Below the pieces are notes generated by a model. The model was not told the DNA's origin, did no database searches, and saw nothing but the letters and a program-made list of their open reading frames with translations. A DNA stretch of 64,000 nucleotides from assembly GCA_012064385.1 (NCBI GenBank), contig QRDG01000944.1:345716-409715 (forward strand), given 5' to 3'. Positions within the stretch are counted from its first letter, which is position 1. The number at the start of each line of letters is the position of its first letter. Origin of the DNA: Puccinellia tenuiflora (Eukaryota > Streptophyta > Magnoliopsida > Poales > Poaceae). The translations under genes were made by a program, and so were the position numbers. This document shows positions 30,654 through 40,468 of this stretch, one piece after another.

Positions 30654-33600
30654 TGTCACATCCCGAATTTTGGTCCTATAAAATTTTCTTTGACAAAACC
30701 AACATTTGGGATTTTAAATTTGGATCTGATGATCTTGGCACCTCCCTTCTCCCTGCTTTTCCCAAAACCCCAAATTATCTAGGGATTTATCTTTTTCTCA
30801 AATACAAAAGGCCTAAACCCTAGCTTCCAAAGGAAGCATGTCAATACTATCTTCAAAAATTCTCCAAAAATTCAGGGAGGACCCCTACCCTATGGGTAAC
30901 CCAATTATGCAAAAATATTCCCTACCTTGCTAAGGAAATTTTGGAGAATTACTCCACTTTACTTTCTGCCCCAAACTTGTTATTTTTGGAAACCCTATTG
31001 AATCTTTTTCAAAAATTGCAAAAATTACAGGGTAGATTCTCTGGACCCATACCTACCTCCATGAATTTTTCTGGCCAATTATCTTTTATTTTGGTTGCCC
31101 AAAATACCTCCTCTTTTTCTGGACAGAAGTGTTTGTTGAAATTTTAGTATAGCCCAAGTTGCAAACCAGCCAAAGTTCACATCTACAAAGTGATAGTATT
31201 TTGAATTTTGCACCCAGTGACACGGTTGGTTTCTTTTAGAGAGCCCTAGGATGAGGGAATCATCCAGATGCCGATGATGGCATGGCCAGAGCATGTGCCA
31301 GAACGCGCCCGACGGCGCCGCCCATTCTTGGTCGCCGCCGGTGACCTCCCCCTCGCCTTCCCTCGTGTCCCCCAGCTCCCCCACCTCCTGCTCGACCACC
31401 ACGGCCCGTCCATGCGCCCCCTCCCCTCCCGTGCACCGCCGTCCGCTAGGCGACGCACCGCTCGAACAGCACCACCACGGGACCCCCCCTCCACCTCACA
31501 GTACCCCTCCACAGCACCCCGCGAATCCCGTCGTTCCGCACCCGCACAGCGCCGCACTGCCGCCACACCGTCACCGCGCCGCCCGTCGTCTCCTCTGCAC
31601 CGCCCTCCCCGTGTCACCGCCCCGTCATGGCCGCCCGGACCCCTCACCGCCCACGCATGCCACGCCGCCCCGAGCTTATCCACGGGCGCGAGAATCCCGT
31701 CGTCTACGACGCTCTGCCACCACCCCATCGACGCGCCGTCCGTCGTCAAGCCCCGGCCCGGCCTCCACACCGTGACACCTCGCCGCGGAGCTCGACCGGA
31801 CCCCCACCGTGGGGAGCTATAAAAGGAGCCCCCCGGCCGCTCCGAAGAAGCATCACCACCCACCGTCCCTCTCCACCCCTCCCCCTCCCGGATTGGCAAC
31901 CGGGGAGCCCCCAATCACCGGCGACCACCCCGCCTCCGCCCCACGGTCTCCGACCGATTCCTCCTCCACCGACCCTCCCCACACGATCTCCTCGCCCCTC
32001 CCTCCAATCCACCCCTCCAGCAAGCCGTAGGAGCCCCCACCGGAGCCTAAGACGCCCTAGTTCGCCGCCCTGCCCTCGACGGTGAGCACGCCGGCGTCGG
32101 CGACCTCTCCCTCCCTCTCTGTTCTTATTATCGGCGCGTACCGATTCGGATTTTAAAAGGGCGGGACCCACCCGTCAGATTTCTATCAATTTCGAACAGT
32201 TTTCTTTTCTGTTTTTTTTCTGCTTAGGAAAAACAGATTATTAGGGTCAACTTTGGAGAGTCATAACTCTCTCAAAAAAATTCAAAAAAATGTGAATCTT
32301 TTTGCAGTGGCTTGGTTTTGAAAGATCTACCCAATGCCCCTGGTTTCACTAGATTTGAAGTTCATTTGCCCCCTGAACCTTGAAATGCCTTGCGGAGGGT
32401 TTTAACCGTGTTTTTCGATTTATTTGATAGATCCAAACCCTACCTTTGAAGTGGAGGTGGAACCTATCCCTGAAGGCAAGCCATCAGCCCCCAACCATCC
32501 GTTCCCAAGTCATCGATGCCTTATTTGACTTGTTTGTTACTTGTTTGCGCGATAGTTGCATCCCGCATATCTTATTTCATGCCTATTATTTCATGTGACC
32601 TAATGCTACTTTTACTTTCTGCAATACGATAAACTCATGATCCGTGAGTTGAGTTCCGGCCGGCGACTAAATACATGTTGGGCACCGCCCGCGTGGATTG
32701 AATCTCGCCTACTTTCAGTACTTTTATTTCAAGTAACTTTACTTTCCTGCAATACGATAAACCCATCAAGTGTGGGTTGAGTTCCGGCCGGCGACTAAAT
32801 ACATGTCGGGCTCCGCCCAGCGTGGATTGAATCTCGTCTACTTTCCGTAGAGTGGGGTGTGCGTATTTATTTACTCAACCCGTGGCTGCAACTGGCCGGA
32901 GACATCTCCGTCCTCGCCCGGTTGATTTTGTTATTTATCTTCTTACTCGACCCGTGGCTGCAACTGGCTGGAGACATCTCCGTCCTCGCCCGGTTGATTT
33001 TGTTATTTTATTCTTACCCAACCTGTGGCTGCTACTGGCCGGAGACACTTCGCCATCGCCCGGTTGACTTTACTTTACCTTACTGAGCTGCTATGTGTTA
33101 TTTTATGCTCATGTATATCTTGTGGACTAACGTTTGTTGCTGTCTTGTGGTTGAGAATAAAATTGACTAAAAAGATAACCACCTCCATCGACTAGATTGA
33201 GTCATATAGTGCCACTCGCCAAACACACCCGCACAACCATGCGTCGTTGAAATGGGCAGACCGTAGCTTAGTAGCCTATCGAGCCTCTTTTGATGCTACC
33301 CACTTGGCAAGTCTAGTCGGTTACTGCATAGTTGTGGTCGGGGCTAGTCTTGTGAAGGTTCCGGAGCTAGGCGTTGCTCATGAGTTGGGGACGTGCCGGA
33401 TTCACTTCGTCATAAGACTTAGCCCGAGTGGTAAGTCGGTAGCTATACAAGGAGTGTCTTGTTAGAGCGGACGGCTACGGGGGAATAGGTTTGTGCTGTC
33501 GCCATGATGGGTGTAGTACTTCGGTACCGGCGGTACAAGCTTAGACCCCAACGTGTGGATAAAAGTTGCAACCTCTCGAGAGTGTCAAATCTAGAATCTA

Positions 33601-34308
33601 GTATTGTTCCTACTTAAGGAACGGTGTTGGGTCCAGTCACACTAGAGTCAGTCCAGTCGAACACGGAGAATAAATTCACCAAACGGCCAGAGTTGGCCAA
33701 AGTTGAGCTGAAAAGTGGACCATAGTTGGTCAAAGCTAAGCCCAGAAGTGGACCAGAGTTGGTCAAGCTTGAGAACATAAGTGTTGTGGATAGTGTTGTG
33801 TGGAAATGAGACTCGTTCTCACAAGCCACGTTTTCGTCACAGGTAAGTAGGTAAGTTAAGTCCAACCGTTAAGCTTGGACTCGCACCTGCACCCATGCCA
33901 TGCCATATAGGAACGTTGGTTACGGTTGATTGAGGATTGATGTCTTGCGAGTACATTCCATGTACTCACCTGGCTTTTCATGTGGCCAGATCCTCCTACC
34001 CCCGCCGCCGAGTACCCCTTGTACGAGAACTAGATCCGGTGTCCAGGCAGAGCCCCGTGGAGTTAGGCCCTCATCACCACACGCTTCCGTCATCCCGCTG
34101 ACGCCCTCTGATGAAGTCATGTTCAATAAATAATGTACAAACTGTTGTGTGCGCTAGGGCGCAGCCTTGTAATGAGACCCTTGTAAAATACCGTCGGTTT
34201 CCGACCCCCTTGAATAAAGTGGTTATGTTCTGTTATCAAGTTGCCATATATTCAGTGCTCCTGGGACTGATATATGAGATGTCTCGGTCTTCGGATCGGG
34301 GTGTCACA
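30654..34308 (+). repeat. E4 3' LTR
   Basis: 3655 bp with the same termini, TATA and sub-repeats as the 5' copy. About 30 single-base or small indel differences are scattered along it. Confidence 0.96.
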
Positions 34309-34313
34309 AGGGT

Positions 34314-35282
34314 CTGCTTCAGTTTGTCGAATGCATCTTGTGCCTCCTTTGTCCACTCGAACTTGTCTGCCTTTTTCATCAGTTGGTAGAAGGGCAGGGC
34401 CTTTTCTCCCAACTTACTAATAAACCGACTGAGTGCTGCGACTCTGCCGGCTAGGCGTTGTACTTCATGAAGTTTGGTCGGTGCAGGCATGTCGAGTATG
34501 TTCTGCACCTTCTCAGGGTTGGCTTCGATTCCTCTCGCAGAGACAAGATACCCCAGTAATTCTCCGGCTGGGACGCCGAAGACGCACTTTTCTGGGTTTA
34601 ACTTGATCTGGTACTCGTTAAGCGCGTCGAAGACCTTGCGGAGGTCGTCGATGAGGCTGTCCTCTGTGCGGGTGGTGACAACTATGTCATCGACGTAGAC
34701 CTGGACGATCTGTCCTATGAGCTCCTTCAAGCAGGCCTGCATCGTGCGCTGGTATGTGGCTCCAGCGTTCTTCAACCCGAAGGGCATCATCTGGTAACAG
34801 AATACACCGTGTGGTGTGGTGAACGCCGTCTTCTCCTGGTCCTCGACATTCATCCTGATCTGCTGGTACCCAGAGTAGGCATCCAGGAAGGATAGGCGTG
34901 CACAGCCTGCAGTCGAATCGACGATCTGATCAATCCGCGGGAGCGGAAAGTGATCCTTGGGGCAGCATTTGTTGATGGCGGTGAAGTCGACGCACATGCG
35001 GAGTTTCTTCGTCTTCTTCTTTTCCACCAGTACCGGGTTTGCTACCCACTCTGAATCCTTTATTTCCCAAATAAATCCGGCGTGAAGCAGCCGGTCGATC
35101 TCCTTACTGATAGCATCTCTCTTAGGACCCGCGAAGCGCCTCAAGGTCTGCTTGACTGGTCTAGTGTCTTTACGGACGCGTAAGGAGTGCTCGGCGAGTT
35201 CCCTTGGTATACCTGGCATGTCAGAAGGTTGCCAGGCGAATATCTTCCAGTTCTCGCGCAGGAACTCGACGAGCGCGCTTTC
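34314..35282 (-). pseudogene. E3 pol, upstream half: reverse transcriptase
   Basis: The frame continues from the protease frame after the TAG at 35283-35285 and is cut by E4 at 34313. RT motifs are MCVDFTAINKCCPKDHFPLP, SFLDAYSGYQQI, the catalytic VQVYVDDIVV, and ARGIEANPEKV in the thumb/connection. With the 19081-21321 segment it forms a complete Tat-type pol. Both interruptions (TAG and E4) are single events. Confidence 0.93.
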
Positions 35283-38200
35283 CTATGCGCTAGTCAGGCT
35301 TGATGACACCCTGACCGTCTTGTCGGCATCCGTCGGGTGTACCTGATGGGCCCTTGTGTCGTCGCTTGCGTTGAATGCAGATTCCTTGGATGATTTCTTC
35401 CGTGGTGGAAACAGAGTCCAGTCATTGTCGACTGCCATCATCTCCAGGTGCTCATCCATCCCAAAGAACTCAGAAATCCTGCTGAACTCGCGGTCGCAGC
35501 TGTCAGACCGGTCGAAGTCGCCTTTCACCGTGATGACACCCTTTGGTCCCGGCATCTTGAGCAGGAGGTAGGCGTAATGGGGCACTGCCATGAATCTGGC
35601 GAAGGCCGGACGACCCAGTATGGCATGATATTGTGACTTCCAGTCGACTACCTCGAAGTCGATCGCCTCTCGCTGGAAGTTTTCGGGTGTGCCGAATATG
35701 ACGTCGAGTGTAACTGTTCCCATGGGCGTGACTGCTTGCCCTGGTACAATACCGTGGAAGGTATTTGCTGATGGCGTTAGGTTGGATGTTGACCTGTTCA
35801 TCCTTCTTAGGGTGTCGGCGAAGATGATATTTATACCGCTGCCTCCATCCATGAATACCTTCTTCAAGGTGTACTCCCCGATCTGAGCTTCGACTACCAG
35901 AGCAGCGTGCCCGGGTCGTGGTATCGCCGGCGGGTGGTCCGCTCTGGAGAAAGTGATCGCTGTTTCTGAGCCTCTCAGGTAATCGGGTACTGCGGGTGGA
36001 TTGGTGAGTGCTTGGTAGACCTGGCAGGTGATGATTTTCTGGGTCCTGTTGGAAGGACGTCCCTTCTGTATCATGTTGATCTGCCCACGTGCTGCCGGGA
36101 ACACGTTAGCAGGATCCTGCGGCTGTGGCTGTGGTTGTTGTTGCTGTTGCGGGTAGAAGGCCAGCGCTGCTTGCGCTGGGTTGGCGACTGGAGGAGGAGG
36201 TGGCGCCTGGAGGGCCAGCTGTGCGGCTGGCTGTGCCACGGGTGCCGCTTGATTATCACGCTGTCCGTTCTGAGGGACTATTCGCGCAAACGCCCTGTAT
36301 ATCTTACGCGCCTTTCTGCAATCCTTCAATAGGTGGCGGGATCCCCACTTGCCTGTTTCTGGGTCCCTAAACATATGATGCTTGCAGGGTTGCTCTAACT
36401 CTTCTTCTTCGGTCAGTGGGCGTCTCCGCCACTCGCGCTTGCGACTTCCGTCTCTATGGTAGCTGCCACCGTCCTGGTTGTACTGCCTTTCATTCTCACG
36501 GGGGGTTTCGAATCCCGCCGCTACTAACTCGATCGAGTCATTGCCGACGTAACGCGGCTTCTTCTTCAGGCGCCCTTCTCGCCAGTTGCTAGGTCCTGCT
36601 TCTTGCCTTGGGGATCGTGGTGCATCACAAACAGAGTCTTCTCCATCTGCCCACTGATTGGCTATCTGCATGAGCTCGATCATGTTCCTCGGCCTAAGCC
36701 TACCAAACTCCTCACGGAGGTCGCGGCGGTAAACGCCGTGCATGAATGCGTCCATTACCCTGTCTTCTGAGGTGGCTCCGTCCATGGTGTTGCAAAGTAA
36801 GGTCCACCGCTGGATGTACGAACGGAGTGGCTCGTCTCGACCTTGCTTGCACGCCTGGAGCTCAATGAGGGTTGTTGGCCTTGCGTATGTCCCCAGAAAA
36901 CTCTTCACGAAGGCGTTCCTGAACTCGTCCCAGGTGCTGAAAGCGTCCCTGGGCTGAGTGTTGAGCCACCCGCGAGCAGATCCCGTGAGCATCAACTGGA
37001 TGTACTGCATGGCAGTAGTCGAAGTACCACCTTGACAGCTGCACGCGATGAGGTAGTCTTCCAGCCAGTCCCTTGGGTCTTGCTTCCCGTCATACTTGGG
37101 TGTCTCCGCTGTTAGCTTGAAGCCTTTGGGCATCTTCGTGTCGCGGATGTTGAAGCTGAAACATGCGGCTCCGCGTGGCTCGAAGTCATCGTCGTCGTAG
37201 TCGTTGGCTTGTGCACTCGCCGCTCGCAGCCGTCGACTGCGGTCCACCCTTCTCTGTGCGACGACGTTACGGACATCTTCGCCTGGCTGCGGCTGTCGCA
37301 GTCGAATTGGGGCTGGGTCTGCAAGTGGTGCGGGTTCACGATCGCGGCGGCCTCGATTCTCGTGCACCCTTTCTGCTGGTGCTGACTTTGCCAGGACTTC
37401 CTCGACTTCCCTGAGGGATTGAATTTGTCGCCTGTGGAGGCGGGCGTGGGCGTCACCCTCCGGCGGCTGTGTTAGTCGCAGGTAGGTTTCGACCGCCATG
37501 AGGGCCGAAGCGGGTGTCTTGGGGACGGGGATTCCGTCCGCATCTTCCGTCATGAATGACGACTCCAGATTGCGAGTGAGGTGGACGCGATCAGCTTCTG
37601 GCACCCGTGGCATGCGAGCCCTGTGACGTCCTCCTTGCGAGACTTCCTCTGATCCGGCCAAAAATGAGTGTGCTGCCCTCCTGGCACTCGACGCGTCGGC
37701 TAACTCTTTGCGCCGAATCAGATCGGCCTTCTCTTGGCGGACTCGCTCGGACTCCTTCCAAAGCAAGTATTGGACCGCCAGTTGGTCTTCTCGGGGTTCA
37801 TCTGGTGAAGGGAACGTGCCTTCGTCCACGTGCTTCATGGCCTGGATCGCCATCTCCCGAGTGATGGTGAGTCTTGTCACCCTGTCCGGCATGGTCACTT
37901 CCAGCGGGTATACGGGTTCCCCGCCGTTGGATCGTGCTGGGCTGGCCATATAGACTTGCGCGGGGTAAACCCGCCGAGTGGGGCTGATGCTCCCAGTCCT
38001 GCTTCCTTCGTCTGAGCTATGCTCAGAGTCGAAGATCACAGCGACGTGGCGGGTGCCACGGCCACTGCTACTGGCGACTCCGCGATGCGGAGGCGCGATT
38101 GGCGTAGATTTTGGCTTCATCCGGGGCGCGGACAAGAAGGTCGGGGTAGACTTGTTTCGCGTCGGGGTTGCAGTAGATGCGATTTTTCTGGTGACCGCGG

Positions 38201-38582
38201 GTGTGGTCACCGCAGTCGCCGTTGATGCGGTCGTAGATGGTGCTGACGCAGTCGAGGTGGACGCGATCTTCGCGGTAGTCGATGACGCGATCGCCATGGC
38301 CGCAGTAGATGCGATCTTCGCGGCGGGTGAAGCCGCGGTCGGCGCAGTCGATGTAGATGCTGGCGCGTCCGTCGCGCGCAACGTGGCCAGCGTGGGCCGG
38401 AGCGTTCCGCGACTGTCCACCAGATAGCGTAGACTACCGAAGGTAATCCACGTGCTCTGCTGCACCTCAGCGTACGCCGGGAGATCCGCCGGCGAGTGGT
38501 GGACGAACTCGAGGAAGCCGGTGTAGATCGACTCCCTGGCGCTGATGCTGTTCTTCATTGCAGATGAGGCCGGCGCAACCAT
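35283..38582 (-). pseudogene. E3 gag-protease
   Basis: About 1099 codons run from the ATG at 38582, the first Met after the PBS; an earlier in-frame ATG lies inside the LTR and is not favoured. The N-terminus carries a Ser/Thr/Ala-rich low-complexity tract (~75-150). The gag domain lies about residues 515-680 (FKLTAETPKYDGKQDPRDWL; WDEFRNAFVKSFLGTYARPT). The retropepsin domain has VFMDGGSGINIIF (~955). The frame ends in TAG at 35283-35285, from which the RT continues in the same frame. This is best read as one nonsense mutation, since the stop lies after the protease and has no known read-through context. Confidence 0.9.
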
Positions 38583-38600
38583 GATTCCAACGATCTGTTC

Positions 38601-38619
38601 TTCCCACAGACGGCGCCAA
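38601..38619 (-). other. E3 primer-binding site
   Basis: Minus-strand ttggcgccgtctgtgggaa follows the LTR end by one base. It is the PBS type common in plant Tat elements and differs from the E2 PBS. Confidence 0.8.
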
Positions 38620-38620
38620 T

Positions 38621-39052
38621 TGACGAGCAGTGGACTCGGCAAATCCCAAGGTCGTGTACCCCGGGTTGATTGAGGGGGAGAGAGTATGAACGTTGGTGGC
38701 TGTGGCGGCTAACAGGGGGCGAGTTTTTTACCCAGGTTCGGCCCCTCGAGGTGAGGTAAAGACCTACTCCTGCTTGTCTGGTACTATCGAGGTGGCTACA
38801 ATGGCGAGATGGAAATCTCGCTAGGGTTTGTGTGCTGCTTGCTTGACCTAGATGGCGCACCCTCCTGGCCTTTATATCACAGGCCAGGTCTCGGGTGGAC
38901 GGTGCGGATCGCACATTACAAGATAAGGAAAGTCATCACCGGCCTAACCAGCTACTTGGGCCACACGGTACACTTCATGGGCTTCAATGGGCTTCCCTTG
39001 GCGTGACTCAGGTACCACCACCGTGGGGTACCCAGAAGGTATCCCCACGACA
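38621..39052 (-). repeat. E3 5' LTR (right copy)
   Basis: 432 bp, partner of 12701-13130, directly followed by the TSD ctcgc (39053-39057). Confidence 0.95.
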
Positions 39053-39164
39053 CTCGCGAAACTCGCCAGGCTTGGAGAGCCTGGCCCTTAGCGAAAAGCA
39101 TCCAAAGAATCTTGTGGGCCCTGGCAGGCCGGCCCGTGGTACCCTGGTTTCCACTGTGCCGACA
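39053..39164 (-). repeat. E2 5' LTR, second segment
   Basis: The E2 LTR resumes after E3; 39053-39057 is the duplicated ctcgc. It ends ccgaca (39164), followed by attag, the right TSD of E2. Confidence 0.94.
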
Positions 39165-39195
39165 ATTAGTATGCTTAGTTTTTTGGTTGTTCTCA

Positions 39196-40468
39196 ATGGT
39201 TAACTTCTTTGAACTAGATCTTATTGGCAAAGGCGGGTTCACGGAGGATCAACAAGAATATTATAAGGAATACCGCTTGTCACAAAAAGGGATACACTTA
39301 TGGAAAATAATTAATACTCTGAACAATTATGCTAGAGACTTGTGCTTAAATTATGATATATCTTATTGCTGTGATGAGTCTAGTTGTAGCATGAATTTTA
39401 AACACCTTCCTTTTCAATGTGCTGGTAATGATAATGAAACCTTAGAATCCTATGCTAAGGGAAACTATGATTTTTATGATGTGGAACCTATTGAAGAATT
39501 TATTGCGTGGAAGGGTGCTTATGAAATTTCTTCTTCGATTGAAAATGATGATGATGCTCCTTATAAATCTGAAAGTTTTGCTATACTTAATTATTGCATG
39601 GATAATTACAAAGATGAAAATTGCTATATTACTGAATATCTTAAGGGTTTATCTCCCCAGAAGAAGAGACTAATGCCGTGCAGGAGCCTATGGAAGAAGA
39701 AATTGTTGAAACTGGAAGCTCATTGGATGAAAACAAGGAGGAGAGTGACGAACAAGAGGAGGAAGAATGGAGTAGCTACCCATCTCTACCTTCTAATGAG
39801 AGTAACTCTCTAACTCATACATTATTTGATTGTCCTCCTTCCTTACAAAATGAGAATGAATGCTATGATCCCATTGATTCTTTGAAACATCCCTTTTTGA
39901 TAAAAATGATCTTGTTATTTATGATAATCCGTGCTATATTGATAAATCCTATGATAATCCTTTATTTGTTCCTACCATTGAGATACATGTTAATGAAGAG
40001 TTGTGCTTAGAAAGTTTATATGATAATGCTCTTGACGATGGTCCTATGTTACTTGATGATAAACATTATAATTCTATTGAAAGTGGGTTTGATCCCATTA
40101 TTTTTGAGAGGGACCGAAATTATGTGCTTGTAGATCATGAAAAGCCTGTTTTAAGTGATAGATATATTGTTGAGTTTGTTCATGATTTTACTGAAAATTA
40201 TTATGAGAGAGAAAAATATGGTTGTTGGAGTTCTCATGTTACTAAGACACCTCTCTTTTTGTTGCAAGTTTTGAAGTTGCACTTGCTTTGTCTTCCTATG
40301 CTACTAGCTTTATCCTTCAATGAATTATTTTTATACAAGATGCCTATGCATAGGAAGTGGGTTAGGCTTAAATATGTTTGGTATTTATTTCTTGATGCTC
40401 TCTTTTGTCAACTCTTATTTTTTATTAGAGCATCATTTAAATCATTGCGTATAGCTAAAAGGCGTTAA
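39196..40468 (+). pseudogene. E1 reading frame (~424 codons) with two frameshifts, function unknown
   Basis: ATG at 39196. The coding sense passes through three frames: to about 39660, then to about 39893, then to TAA (40466-40468). Single-base indels near those points explain it. The predicted product is acidic (EEEIVETGSSLDENKEESDE) with repeated Tyr/Asp/Asn blocks (CYIDKSYDNPLFVPTIE) and a hydrophobic C-terminal 60 residues that could be a membrane anchor. The stop is followed by gcgcttgttgggaggcaacc, a block of conserved appearance in this Triticeae family. It is not gag or pol. An env-like or accessory protein is one possibility, given the Athila relationship and position before a long 3' non-coding region, but this is inference. 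Confidence 0.7.

Larger units (their letters stand above)
21322..34308 (+). mobile_element. E4: Tekay-type chromovirus, nearly intact
   Basis: Two LTRs of ~3.66 kb (21322-24979, 30654-34308) with termini tgtcacatcc...gggtgtcaca, a perfect TSD agggt (21317-21321, 34309-34313), an initiator-Met-tRNA PBS, a PPT and a full gag-pol with C-terminal chromodomain identify a Ty3/Gypsy chromovirus. Long LTRs plus this chromodomain type fit the Tekay/Del lineage. The LTR copies differ at about 30 sites by eye (~0.8%), the lowest in the nest. Coding capacity is complete apart from one TAG in pol. An extra 273-codon ORF precedes gag. Confidence 0.95.
12701..39052 (-). mobile_element. E3: Tat-lineage Gypsy element with gag-pol and two antisense genes, split by E4
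   Basis: The element has LTRs of ~430 bp (12701-13130, 38621-39052), beginning tgacgagc... and ending ...cacgaca, with a perfect TSD ctcgc (12696-12700, 39053-39057). On the minus strand the order is 5' LTR, PBS, gag, protease, RT, two RNase H domains, integrase, a 112-bp tandem array, antisense genes, PPT and 3' LTR. The second (archaeal-type) RNase H is diagnostic of the Tat lineage. Unnested length is about 13.4 kb. The LTRs differ at only about four places, so insertion was recent. E4 is inserted between RT and RNase H. Confidence 0.95.
3371..39164 (-). mobile_element. E2: pol-less Tat-lineage Gypsy element with an antisense gene
   Basis: The element is bounded by LTRs of about 1064 bp (3371-4434; 11743-12700 plus 39058-39164) and a perfect TSD, attag (3366-3370 and 39165-39169). 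Reading on the minus strand, the order is 5' LTR, PBS, gag-protease (11691-9232), then no RT, RNase H or integrase, then the antisense gene (plus strand, 4727-8277), PPT and 3' LTR. Unnested length is about 9.4 kb. The PBS sequence and the antisense gene place it in the Tat lineage. E3 is inserted in its 5' LTR. Absence of pol makes it non-autonomous, a situation reminiscent of Dasheng/RIRE2 in rice. Confidence 0.92.

Noticed and set aside
35283..35285. Programmed UAG read-through between protease and RT in E3
   Set aside because: The following bases (GAA AGC) do not match known read-through contexts. The stop sits after the protease, and similar single TAGs occur in E2 and E4.
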